Positions 45,767 through 53,996 of a DNA stretch of 64,000 bases are shown here, in pieces. Numbering within the stretch: the stretch's first letter is position 1; the number at the start of each line of letters is the position of its first letter. This stretch comes from Bacteroides sp. (GTDB taxonomy: Bacteria; Bacteroidota; Bacteroidia; Bacteroidales; Bacteroidaceae). A program made the translations under genes and the position numbers. Under the pieces are notes generated by a model, which was not told where the DNA came from, ran no database searches, and was given only the letters and a program-made list of their open reading frames with translations. Location of the stretch: NCBI RefSeq assembly GCF_028690125.1, contig NZ_JAQVBV010000024.1:1-64000 (forward strand), written 5' to 3'.

Positions 45767-47768
45767 CGGGCTGGCGGTGTTCAAGCACTACATACCGGGC
45801 AACTGGCGCACAGGACGTAATTTCTTCAATCCGCTGTATGAGGATAACAAGGCTTCCTGCAATATCTACTTTGACCGCCATAATGGAATCTACAAGATGA
45901 AAGATTTTGGGAATGACAGTTATAGCGGTGATTGTTTTTTCTTTGTGGGAATACTGAGAGGTATTGACTGCAATAACCCGTCCGGTTTTATCGAGATACT
46001 GGAGACCATCGACCGGGATTTGTGTTTGGGACTGGCAACGGGGAATCCGATACCTGCTACCCGTTCTCAACAGATAGTTGTCGAAGCTAAAACCGAACAA
46101 CCCGAAAAAGAGACCAAACCTTATCAATTCAGGGAACAACGGTTTACCGCTGCTGAATTGGAATACTGGCAACAGTATGGCATTACACCTACAACATTGG
46201 AGCAATACAGGGTGGTATCACTCCGGGATTTTAGTAGTGAAACGGCAGAGGGAACACCGTTTTCTTATACCTCTTCGGCGACTGAACCGATGTTTGGCTA
46301 CAAAAGCAAACGGTATATCAAACTGTATCGTCCGTTTTCAAAAACCCGTTTCTTGTATGGCGGCTGCTTCGGGGATAGCTATTGTTTCGGGCTGGAGCAA
46401 CTACCCAGCAAGGGTGATACGCTTTTTATCACGGGTGGCGAAAAAGATGTAATGGCACTGGCAGCACATGGATTCCATGCTATTTGCTTTAATAGCGAAA
46501 CGGTAACCATACCGCCGACACTGGTTTACAAATTGACGTTCCGGTTCAAGCATATTATTCTGCTGTATGATACCGATAAGACAGGGAAAGAGAGTGCCAC
46601 CAAGCATGAAAAGCTATTGGCTGAATTTGGAGTGAAGCGGTTATTGCTGCCACTTGCCGGGACAAAAGAGGAAAAGGATATTTCCGATTATTTCCGGCTG
46701 GGAAACAGCCGGGCGGATTTACAAAAACTGTTCATTGATTTTTTAGATAACCTATATAGCGATACATTGATTATGCTTAAATCGTGCGAAATAGATTTCA
46801 ACAATCCCCCGGCAAAAGCGCAGGTGATAATCTCCGCCGGGGATGTTCCGCTGGGAACGCAAGGAAACCTGTTCGGTATTACAGGTGGTGAGGGAACGGG
46901 TAAAAGTAATTACGTTGCCGCAATAGTAGCAGGTTGTATCTGCTCCCCTGATGTGGATGTTGATACGCTCGGTATTGAGGTTGCCACAAATAATAAACAG
47001 AAAGCGGTGCTGCTCTATGACACCGAACAGTCCGAAGTACAACTGTTCAAGAACGCAACAAAGTTGCTCACCCGTGCCAAACAGCCGGACAAACCGGAAG
47101 AGTTCAAAGCCTTTTGCCTGACAGGTATGTCCCGCAAAGAACGCCTGAATGCCATTGTGCAGAGTATGGATAAATTCTACTATCAGTATGGTGGAATCCA
47201 GTTGGTGGTTATTGATGGTATCGCCGACCTTGTGAAGAGTGCCAATGATGAAGTTGAGAGCGTGGCGGTGATTGATGAACTTTACCGACTGGCGGGTATC
47301 TACAACACCTGCATTCTGTGTGTACTTCACTTTGTCCCTAATGGATTGAAGTTGCGTGGACACTTGGGTAGCGAACTGCAACGTAAGGCAGCTACCATCT
47401 TGTCCATCGAAAAGGACGATGAACCCGCCGTGTCGGTTGTCAAAGCCCTAAAAGTGCGGGACGGCAGTCCGCTGGATGTGCCGCTGATGCTCTTTGCGTG
47501 GGACAAAGCCGCTGGGATGCACACCTACAAGGGTGAGAAACCCCGTGAAGAAAAGGAGAAGCGCAAAGAAAAGGAGCTGGTTAATGTGGCTCGTGAGCTA
47601 TTCGGCAAACAAACATTCCTTACCTACATTGACCTGTGCGAACAGTTGCAGCAAATTTTAGATGTTAAGGAACGGACAGCCAAAAGCTATATCCGGTTCA
47701 TGCGGGAAAAGGATATTATTGTCAAAGACCCGTCCAACCAAAGTTATTACATGATTGGTTTAATTTAA
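45729..47768 (+). CDS. Toprim-AAA (primase/helicase-like) protein
   Basis: A 679-residue protein. An N-terminal DnaG-like zinc-less region (NPLYEDNKASCNIYFDRHNGIYKMKDFG) is followed by a Toprim domain with Glu in FITGGEKDVMALAAHGF (~residue 238) and the acidic motif LLYDTDKTG (~280). A RecA-like ATPase follows, with Walker A GGEGTGKS (386-393) and Walker B-like IQLVVIDGIADLV. This primase-helicase layout is usual in Bacteroides conjugative elements and may support replication of the excised circle. It occupies the place of orf3 in CTnDOT. Start ATG 45729 lies inside the preceding gene. Confidence 0.82.
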   Translation: MLRKEEILDRTNNGLAVFKHYIPGNWRTGRNFFNPLYEDNKASCNIYFDRHNGIYKMKDFGNDSYSGDCFFFVGILRGIDCNNPSGFIEILETIDRDLCLGLATGNPIPATRSQQIVVEAKTEQPEKETKPYQFREQRFTAAELEYWQQYGITPTTLEQYRVVSLRDFSSETAEGTPFSYTSSATEPMFGYKSKRYIKLYRPFSKTRFLYGGCFGDSYCFGLEQLPSKGDTLFITGGEKDVMALAAHGFHAICFNSETVTIPPTLVYKLTFRFKHIILLYDTDKTGKESATKHEKLLAEFGVKRLLLPLAGTKEEKDISDYFRLGNSRADLQKLFIDFLDNLYSDTLIMLKSCEIDFNNPPAKAQVIISAGDVPLGTQGNLFGITGGEGTGKSNYVAAIVAGCICSPDVDVDTLGIEVATNNKQKAVLLYDTEQSEVQLFKNATKLLTRAKQPDKPEEFKAFCLTGMSRKERLNAIVQSMDKFYYQYGGIQLVVIDGIADLVKSANDEVESVAVIDELYRLAGIYNTCILCVLHFVPNGLKLRGHLGSELQRKAATILSIEKDDEPAVSVVKALKVRDGSPLDVPLMLFAWDKAAGMHTYKGEKPREEKEKRKEKELVNVARELFGKQTFLTYIDLCEQLQQILDVKERTAKSYIRFMREKDIIVKDPSNQSYYMIGLI

Positions 47769-47780
47769 TTGGAGGGCAAA

Positions 47781-48071
47781 ATGATGAATATAGATAGAGA
47801 AAATTTTGAAGCGTGGATGGAACGCATAATGGATAGATTCGATATGCAAGATAAAAGAATCGACCGGATGATTACCCAACAAACTTGCTTCAATGGAGAA
47901 AAGTTACTGGACAATCAGGATTTAATGATATACCTGAAAGTAACAGATAAAACCCTACAACGGTATCGCAAGAAAGGAATACTCCCCTACCTGATGCTGG
48001 ACGGACGATGTTACTATCGAGAAAGTGATGTACATAAACTTATCCGGGAACGAGCCGAAAGAGGTCTTTAA
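47781..48071 (+). CDS. Second excisionase-like helix-turn-helix protein
   Basis: A 96-residue protein. ATG 47781 or 47784 is preferred over TTG 47769; GGAGGG (47771-47776), an uncommon Shine-Dalgarno-like run for this phylum, supports this. Residues ~40-85 are a winged helix similar to that of the first excisionase-like protein (LMIYLKVTDKTLQRYRKKGILPY). It probably assists excision or regulates the module. Confidence 0.75.
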   Translation: MMNIDRENFEAWMERIMDRFDMQDKRIDRMITQQTCFNGEKLLDNQDLMIYLKVTDKTLQRYRKKGILPYLMLDGRCYYRESDVHKLIRERAERGL

Positions 48072-48093
48072 TATTAGTAATACGTGTTTTGTG

Positions 48094-48134
48094 AATCCTG
48101 TTTTGTCGTGAGACAAGGCGGGATTTTGTCTTTT
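48094..48134 (+). terminator. Terminator of the excision/replication module
   Basis: AATCCTG-TTTTGTC pairs over 14 positions with GACAAGG-CGGGATT around a GTGA tetraloop, followed by TTTTGTCTTTT. Confidence 0.85.
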
Positions 48135-48160
48135 ATAGCAAGAGTTTGAGGGAGTTTGAT

Positions 48161-48168
48161 TATATTTG
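48161..48168 (+). promoter_or_regulatory. -7 box of the structured RNA
   Basis: TATATTTG, an exact TAnnTTTG match, with start near 48175. It lies just after the preceding terminator and before 230 nt of structured, non-coding sequence. Confidence 0.6.
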
Positions 48169-48174
48169 CAGTGA

Positions 48175-48402
48175 AATAAGAGAATAACGGCGATTAAGCG
48201 GCTCGGCTGCGGTATCGTCTTTATATATAACATATTCGTTCGCAGAACGTCTCACTACGAAAACTGGTAATTTTCAAATGAATAGAGATTTTCAGCGCAA
48301 TGTCTATGCTATACGTTTGTATAGCGTGGGCTTGCCTGTTTCTATTCATAGGTATACCAGTGCCTCGTAGTGGAATAGCGTAAGTACCACGCTTCTTTTT
48401 TT
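48175..48402 (+). ncRNA. Highly structured RNA or regulatory leader upstream of the DHFR-like gene
   Basis: No protein frame is supported. A first hairpin forms from GGCGAT/ATCGTC and GCGGC/GCTGC (48189-48219). A hairpin of about 120 nt then spans 48253-48372. Its helices are CACTACGA/TCGTAGTG, ACTGGTA/TACCAGT, ATGAATAGA/TCTATTCAT, CAG/CTG, GCAA/TTGC and an apical 13-bp stem (48302-48314 with 48319-48331, loop GTTT) that includes three G-U pairs. It ends in an intrinsic terminator: AGCGT (48377-48381) with ACGCT (48389-48393), then T-rich. The terminator arm CCACGCT (48387-48393) is also fully complementary to AGCGTGG (48323-48329) in the apical stem, so a switch is possible. It is either a free small RNA or an attenuator for the gene at 48455. 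Confidence 0.65.
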
Positions 48403-48454
48403 GAGATGCTGGCGAACAGTTTGTAATGTTTTGAAACTGTTAATACCTGATAAT

Positions 48455-48973
48455 ATGAAGCAAATTAAAGCGTATATCGCCGTATCTCTCGATGGATTTA
48501 TCGCAACACCCGACCATGAACTGGACTGGATTCCTGAATCGGTAAAGAATCTGATTGGCAAGAACTGTGAATCTGCCGATACGCTCCTGATGGGGGCAAA
48601 TACTTATACCTACATTTTTGAGCATTGGGGCGGATGGCCGTACAAAAGCAAACGTACTTTTGTTGTCTCCAGCCGTGATACCAATGTTACACCTGATTGC
48701 GGGGTGGAATTTCTGACAGATAATCAGCTACACTCGGTACGAGAAATGAAATCCGATACCGATATGCTGGTAGTAGGTGGTGGTAAACTGCTGACTTCAC
48801 TTATTAAGGTGAGGTTACTTGACAGCTTAACGGTGTATGCTATTCCGGTAATGCTGGGTAAAGGTGTGCCATTTATCGGCGAAACATTCGGTTCGGAATG
48901 GGAACTACTGGAGAGCAATGTTTTGGATGGTGGTATCACTCGCTCAACCTATCAATTTTTGAAGAGTATATAA
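48455..48973 (+). CDS. Dihydrofolate reductase / RibD C-terminal domain family protein
   Basis: A 172-residue protein starting MKQIKAYIAVSLDGFIATPD, the typical opening of the RibD-C/DHFR-like family. It has the nucleotide-binding DMLVVGGGKLLTSLI and the strand DSLTVYAIPVMLGKGVPF. Such proteins bind NADPH and reduce a pteridine- or flavin-precursor-like substrate. They are common cargo in Bacteroides conjugative elements, and the precise substrate is unknown. ATG 48455 is chosen; the longer frame start overlaps the terminator of the upstream RNA. Confidence 0.85.
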   Translation: MKQIKAYIAVSLDGFIATPDHELDWIPESVKNLIGKNCESADTLLMGANTYTYIFEHWGGWPYKSKRTFVVSSRDTNVTPDCGVEFLTDNQLHSVREMKSDTDMLVVGGGKLLTSLIKVRLLDSLTVYAIPVMLGKGVPFIGETFGSEWELLESNVLDGGITRSTYQFLKSI

Positions 48974-48977
48974 AAAA

Positions 48978-49001
48978 TGCGCCCGAATCCCTTCGGGCGC
49001 A
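48978..49001 (-). terminator. Terminator of the topB operon
   Basis: TGCGCCCGAA (48978-48987) pairs perfectly with TTCGGGCGCA (48992-49001), and an A-run at 48972-48977 reads as a T-tail on the minus strand. For the plus strand it may only block read-through after the DHFR-like gene. Confidence 0.8.
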
Positions 49002-49079
49002 ACCACTAAAATTCCAATTATTCAAGGCTTAAAACCGTTGGATAACAGAACTTCGGTGGCAAATATAGTGGATTTTTAG

Positions 49080-51167
49080 CTATTTCTTCGTGCCGCTTTT
49101 CTTTTCAGGAAACACAAAGATGGTGTTAAACTGCTCGTCTAACGAGAGCGAAGCATCAAATATTTTACCTGTCTTGCCTTTAAATCCTTTGATTACACAA
49201 GTTTTTCCTTTGGTGAGTAGTTCGGATATTTGCTTATCGGTGAGTTGTTTTTCGCACTTGTTCCGAAAAACGGTCAGTGTACAATCTACATTGGAACATT
49301 TGGCAACTTTAGGATAAAACAGAATCCGCCCGGATTGGCATTTGGGGCAACGGCATTCGTCTGCTGATGGGATGGACAACTGTACGCCCAATAACTCGGT
49401 GGTTATTTGTGCGGCATATACCTCGATACTTTTGCGGAACGTCTCGGCGTTCATCTCTCCGGTTTCAATCTTCGACAACGCATTTTCCCACATTCCGGTC
49501 ATTTCAACGTCTGCTATCTTTTTATCCCGGACAATACCATACACTGCCAACCCTTTTTCGGTCGGGACAAGGTTTTTCTTCTCCCTGACGATGTATTGGC
49601 GGGTGAAGAGCGTTTCAATGATTGCCGCCCGTGTTGCTGGTGTACCGATACCTGCATCTTTCAAACTGGCTTTCTGTTCGGCATCCTCCAACTCACGCCC
49701 TGCGTTCTCCATTGCTGCAAGCAAACTGCTCTCTGTATGTAGCGGTTTCGGTTTGGTCTGCTTTTCGAGCAGATCCACACCGGAAAGCGTAAGGTTGTCG
49801 CCCTCGTTGAGTTCAGGAAGTGATGCGTTTTCGTTCTCTTCTGTCTTTTCGGATTCAGACAGCACCGCCCGCCATCCCGGTGATTTCATTACCGAACCTT
49901 TGACCGAAAATTCCACACCTCCGGCGGTCAGCACAACCGAAGTAGTATCTTTCACACACCTATCTGAAAAGGCTTCCAACATACGCCCGGCAACCATCTC
50001 GTAAATGGCTCGTTCATCAGCAGGGAGTTCACCCGGCAGGTTTTCGGTGATAATCAAGGCGTGATGGTCGGTTACTTTGGCATCGTTTACCGAACGGCGA
50101 TTCAAGCTACACCCGTTCAGGCTTCCGGCATAGCTGTCAAAACGTGGGTATTGTACCAACAGGGCAATGCGTATTGGCATCTCTTCAAAAATATCTTCCG
50201 ATATATAGCGGCTTCCGGTACGTGGGTACGACATCACTTTCTTTTCATACAGGCTTTGAGCGATGGACAGGGTTTTGTCCGCCGAAAAATTCAGCTTCGT
50301 ATTGGCTTCCTTTTGCAGTGTGGTAAGGTCATACAGCAACGGCGGTTCTTGGATGATTTCTTTCTTCTCTATGTTTTCCACCGTACATTGCCCGGCATCT
50401 TTCGCCCGTTGCAGGGCGGCGATAGCTTCGGGCTGTTGTTCGTATTTGGCAGTAGATTGCGCCGCAAACGGTACATTACCGCTTTGGGTGGTTAGTTTGA
50501 GTTGCCAGTATGTTGTCGGAGTGAATTTTTTATTTCCCAAATAACGGTTGCAAATCATCATCAGCGTGGGTGTTTGCACTCGTCCCAATGAGAATACGCC
50601 CTGTCCAGCGGCTACGCTCAACGCTTGGGTAGCATTGATTCCGATTAACCAGTCGGCTTCACTGCGTGCCTGTGCCGAATGGTAAAGATTATCGTACCGG
50701 TTGCCGGATTGTAGTTTCTCCAGCCCCTCCCGGATAGCTTTGTCGGTGAGTGATGAAATCCATAGGCGGACAAATGGTTTGCTGCATCCGGTATGTTGGT
50801 AGATATAGCGGAATATCAATTCACCCTATCGTCCTGCATCAGTGGCGACAATGATTTTATCGCACTGGCTGAATACCTCTTTGATAATTTTAAGTTGTTT
50901 GAGTACACCGGGGTCGGCTTTCTGTTCTTTCCCCGTTCTTACTTGACGGGGGATTAACTGGAACGCTGCCGGGATTATCGGTAGGCTCTCCCTGCGGAAG
51001 TTGGCAACGCCGTAGGCTTCCGGCATGGCGAGTTGTACAAGATGGCCGAACGCCCAGGTTACGAGATACCCGTTACCTGAGAGGTAGCCATCACATTTTT
51101 GTGTCGCACCCACAATGCGGGCAATATCTTTGGCGACACTCGGTTTTTCTGCTATCAATGCTATCAT
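49080..51167 (-). pseudogene. topB: DNA topoisomerase III interrupted by an in-frame amber codon
   Basis: A continuous frame of 696 codons from ATG 51167, with the Toprim start MIALIAEKPSVAKDIARI, is broken by TAG at 50826-50828 in the sequence ATDAGR-stop-GELIFRYIY. Family members read GREGELIF, so the stop replaces Glu of the metal-binding Toprim motif; a single G-to-T change of GAG gives TAG. Both sides are in the same phase. The downstream part keeps the catalytic tyrosine context (MSYPRTGSRYI) and a C-terminal zinc-finger-like CRCPKCQSG. In CTnDOT this gene is exc, a topoisomerase that takes part in excision. As read, the product would be a 113-residue stub, unless the codon is read through or the base is an error. 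Confidence 0.88.
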
Positions 51168-51343
51168 ATTTTCTTCTTGTTGTTAAGTTGCCGTAAGATT
51201 TTACGGTCGTAATAAATGTGGTAGCCGTCCACATAATATTGCTGGTTCTGTTCGTCTATCTCTTTCCAATCTGTTGTCAGGCAGAGAATGATTAGCACAA
51301 CTACAGCAATTATCGGAACGGCTATAATAAAAATCAGTTCCAT
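51164..51343 (-). CDS. 59-residue single-pass membrane protein coupled to topB
   Basis: ATG at 51343 opens a 59-codon frame that ends at TGA 51164-51166, overlapping the topB start codon (ATGA). It begins MELIFIIAVPIIAVVVLIIL, one strong membrane helix, then a charged soluble tail (TTDWKEIDEQNQQYYVDGYH, ending in a lysine cluster). It is 4 nt downstream of the DUF3945 gene. The tight packing on both sides and the translational overlap argue that it is real. No family is recognised. Confidence 0.65.
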   Translation of the reverse strand: MELIFIIAVPIIAVVVLIILCLTTDWKEIDEQNQQYYVDGYHIYYDRKILRQLNNKKKI

Positions 51344-51347
51344 AACC

Positions 51348-52814
51348 TTACAGTTTCATCCCTTTGGACTTCTTCGGTTTATCTTCTTTCAGAGCTTTGT
51401 CGGCTTTCTGCTCTTTCTGCTGCTTCTCTTTTTGCGGAGCGGTAGGCTTCTGTTGTCCTTGTTTTAGCGGCTCTTTCACGTGTTTGGTCGCTTCGTTGGT
51501 CTTACCATCAGAATTGACCGCTACTTGTGTTCGGCTTTCAGTTGCCGGAATTTTCTCTTTAACTTGTGCCTTGTCGGGGTTAGTACGTGAGAAATCGGGC
51601 TTACCTTGTTCTCGATTAAATTTGATATAGGCATTATAGGGTTTGCCCTGACCGTCTTTCGTCATACCCTTTACATAAATGGGCTTTTCTGCCTGAAAAT
51701 CCAATTTCTGCTGGTCGGTAAGCGGGACACCGCCAATGGTTTTTGGCGCACGGATATTGCCGTTTTCATCTACCCACTGGAATTGACGGTTGGTCTGTTG
51801 TCCGTTTTGCTGCTGGAGTAATCCTAACTCTTTGGGAAGAAACTCTACGCCACGTTTCACGGCACTGATTTGAAGCATAGCAGAAAACTCATTCCCTTTC
51901 TGTGAGGTCATGCCGTCCAACTGAACCTGACGACCTGCCAGCAACTCTTCTTTGTGTTTATCGGTGAGTTTTACCCCGCAAAGTTCATCCGGCAGATTTA
52001 CTTTGTCGGCACGCATATACTCCAGTTCATTTGTTTGCCTGTCCCGACTGATTATAACCGGAATCGGCTCTTTGGTCTTGGGGTCGGTAATTTGCACGAC
52101 CGTTCCCATATTGCCCGTCTCTTGCAAATTCTTTTTGTCGGCATCTGTAAACTCGTAACCATGAAACTGACGCTGAAGCTGTGGTTCTTGCTGAATGCCA
52201 TGTAACCGAAACTTTACAGAGCCATCGGGTGCATTGTAGAATGAGATTTTGGCATCGGTGGGTGTCAGGTAGAAATCACTTGTTTGTCCCGACACTTTGA
52301 ATGTGGATGGTGATTTGTAACCCCGAAGCATTGGATTCATACTGCCGGACTTCTCCAGTTGCTCTTTGGTGATACCGATTTTGTTCAGGCTCTCCCAGTC
52401 GATTTTCGCCGGGTCGATGTGGTAGTGATTTTTCGGAATTTCGTTAAAATCCAGTTTCTCCACTTTTAACATATCCAACAGCTTGCCGCCCTCCGGTGTC
52501 GATTTCTGTGCATTCTCCTGAATTACTTTGGCGTTGGCTTCTGCCTGTGTTGCATCACTTTTGAAGAAATTAAGCCCTTCCGTCTCCCGGAGTTTACGAA
52601 AGAAATTGGAAAAGAAGTTTGAAAACAGGTCGCTGTTCTTGTCCACCCGCATAAAATCACTGCTGTGATTTTGAGTTGTGGGAACTGTTTGTAACTCTCC
52701 GTTTTCATTCACTCCCTTAACAACATTTACCTTGTTGGTCTGCTTGTCGAGAACCAACAGCACGTCCGTTTTTTGTCCGTCCGTTGTAGACGGATTCAAT
52801 TTGTTTGCATCCAT
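51348..52814 (-). CDS. DUF4099/DUF3945 protein of the conjugative element
   Basis: A 488-residue cytoplasmic protein. The N-terminal part (TDVLLVLDKQTNKVNVVKGV, then FNEIPKNHYHIDPAKIDWESL) matches the DUF4099 pattern. Repeated segments of DUF3945 type follow (GVKLTDKHKEELLAGRQVQLDGM and GVPLTDQQKLDFQAEKPIYV). The C-terminal ~80 residues are a low-complexity Lys/Gln/Glu tail, probably disordered and nucleic-acid binding. It is encoded upstream of topoisomerase III in many Bacteroides elements. Function is unknown; it may be a DNA-processing partner of TopB. Confidence 0.82.
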   Translation of the reverse strand: MDANKLNPSTTDGQKTDVLLVLDKQTNKVNVVKGVNENGELQTVPTTQNHSSDFMRVDKNSDLFSNFFSNFFRKLRETEGLNFFKSDATQAEANAKVIQENAQKSTPEGGKLLDMLKVEKLDFNEIPKNHYHIDPAKIDWESLNKIGITKEQLEKSGSMNPMLRGYKSPSTFKVSGQTSDFYLTPTDAKISFYNAPDGSVKFRLHGIQQEPQLQRQFHGYEFTDADKKNLQETGNMGTVVQITDPKTKEPIPVIISRDRQTNELEYMRADKVNLPDELCGVKLTDKHKEELLAGRQVQLDGMTSQKGNEFSAMLQISAVKRGVEFLPKELGLLQQQNGQQTNRQFQWVDENGNIRAPKTIGGVPLTDQQKLDFQAEKPIYVKGMTKDGQGKPYNAYIKFNREQGKPDFSRTNPDKAQVKEKIPATESRTQVAVNSDGKTNEATKHVKEPLKQGQQKPTAPQKEKQQKEQKADKALKEDKPKKSKGMKL

Positions 52815-52900
52815 ATCTTTTGGAATTTTAGTGGTTTACGGGAATAGTCCCATCCAAAATTACAAGCTAAATATGCTATATAGTGAAGTTTAGCGGCAGG

Positions 52901-52976
52901 GTGTCCGTAGATGTACCAGCGTGTCCGCAGAAGTCTGTGTGGAATGGATTTCAAAAACTCTCGCCACTGGCGAGAA
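52901..52976. promoter_or_regulatory. Phased direct repeats and hairpin in the DUF3945/AbiEi divergent spacer
   Basis: GTGTCCGTAGA (52901-52911) and GTGTCCGCAGA (52922-52932) are 21 bp apart. Then TCTCGCC (52960-52966) pairs with GGCGAGA (52970-52976). These look like a binding site for a regulator of one or both flanking divergent genes. Confidence 0.45.
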
Positions 52977-53053
52977 AATTATTTCATAGAAATATCACAT
53001 AATATTTTTGGCATAATAATCGTTATGTATTTGCATATAAAAACATAATAGAT

Positions 53054-53061
53054 TATCTTTG
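53054..53061 (+). promoter_or_regulatory. -7 box of the AbiEi-like gene
   Basis: TATCTTTG, 17 nt before the ATG at 53079. Confidence 0.6.
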
Positions 53062-53078
53062 CAGAAATAGAATAGGTT

Positions 53079-53786
53079 ATGGCTTCATTTAGAAGAGAAA
53101 TATTACAGCAGATTGAGCGGATAGACACCGGACGGATATTTACGTTCCGGGATTTGTCGTTTCCCAACGACAAGTTGGCAAATGTGGCTGTACTTCTTTC
53201 GGAGCAAAGCAAGAAAGGGGTACTGGTACGAGTTGAGAAAGGGGCTTATTTCCGTCCCCGCAAGTCCACATTGGGGTTGGGAGCATTGCCCGTGTATCAG
53301 GATGAACAGTTCCGGTATATTACCCAAAAATTGGATGGATATATTACTGGAGCGTATATTTACAACAAAATGGGGCTGACAGAACAGGTAGCAACGACCA
53401 TCACAATAGCAACCCCCAAGCCTGTACGTCATTTTCGTTTTAAGAATTTAGATGTGGAAAGCGTAAAAGCCTATACCTCTGCTTACCAAGATGAAACGAA
53501 CATTCCCTATCTACGACTACTGGATGCAATTAAGGATATTAAGCATATACCCGGAAGCACGCAACAGGATATATACGAGCGCATTAAGAATCAATATTTC
53601 AAAGATTTTTCAATGCAGGAACTAATAAAAGTAGTATCTTTGACAAAGGATTACCCGCCTCGTGTGCGAAAGATAGTGGCAGATATGCTGGGCGAGATTG
53701 GACAACAAGACTTACAGCGTGAAATTTCCAGCACAATTCTACCTACCACAAGATTCAATTTAACCTATAAGAGCAATTCTTGTTAG
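53079..53786 (+). CDS. AbiEi/DUF6088-like antitoxin, without a toxin partner
   Basis: A 235-residue protein with the DUF6088/AbiEi layout: an N-terminal winged helix (FTFRDLSFPNDKLANVAVLLSEQSKKGVLVRVEKGAYF), then LDGYITGAYIYNKMGLTEQVATTITIATPK, and a helical C-terminal half. In AbiE systems it is the antitoxin-repressor for the nucleotidyltransferase toxin AbiEii, normally encoded directly downstream. Here the next gene is a DNA methyltransferase 210 nt away on its own promoter, so no AbiEii is present. It may be solitary or serve the downstream cassette. Confidence 0.75.
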   Translation: MASFRREILQQIERIDTGRIFTFRDLSFPNDKLANVAVLLSEQSKKGVLVRVEKGAYFRPRKSTLGLGALPVYQDEQFRYITQKLDGYITGAYIYNKMGLTEQVATTITIATPKPVRHFRFKNLDVESVKAYTSAYQDETNIPYLRLLDAIKDIKHIPGSTQQDIYERIKNQYFKDFSMQELIKVVSLTKDYPPRVRKIVADMLGEIGQQDLQREISSTILPTTRFNLTYKSNSC

Positions 53787-53863
53787 TTTATGTATTTTAT
53801 GAACAGGGGAACAGAAAATTCAAATAAACCATCTCAAATAACTATAATTCAAGAAGTTTTTGT

Positions 53864-53871
53864 TATCTTTG
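53864..53871 (+). promoter_or_regulatory. -7 box of the methyltransferase cassette
   Basis: TATCTTTG places the start near 53878, leaving a leader of about 120 nt. Confidence 0.55.
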
Positions 53872-53893
53872 CTGGTTAAGTAAGTCAAGTAAC

Positions 53894-53949
53894 GGGATTG
53901 TGCTAATAGAGAGGTTATTATGTACGCAACTATTAAATGAAACAATCCC
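53894..53949 (+). promoter_or_regulatory. Leader hairpin with a six-codon open frame
   Basis: GGGATTGT (53894-53901) pairs with ACAATCCC (53942-53949). The loop holds ATG at 53920 followed by YATIK and TGA (53938-53940). It could control expression of the cassette by translation-dependent folding; this is speculative. Confidence 0.4.
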
Positions 53950-53996
53950 TTAAAAACACTGTTTTACGAATATGTGAAGCTATTAGGATTTAAAAT

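Noticed and set aside
48253..48372. A retron msr-msd or group II intron
   Set aside because: No reverse transcriptase is encoded anywhere in the window, and the fold lacks recognisable intron domains V/VI.
23818..50828. Genome-wide reassignment of TAG as a sense codon
   Set aside because: Several complete genes in the window end with TAG (for example the MACPF gene at 9047-9049 and the M48 gene at 19435-19437), so TAG is a normal stop here.
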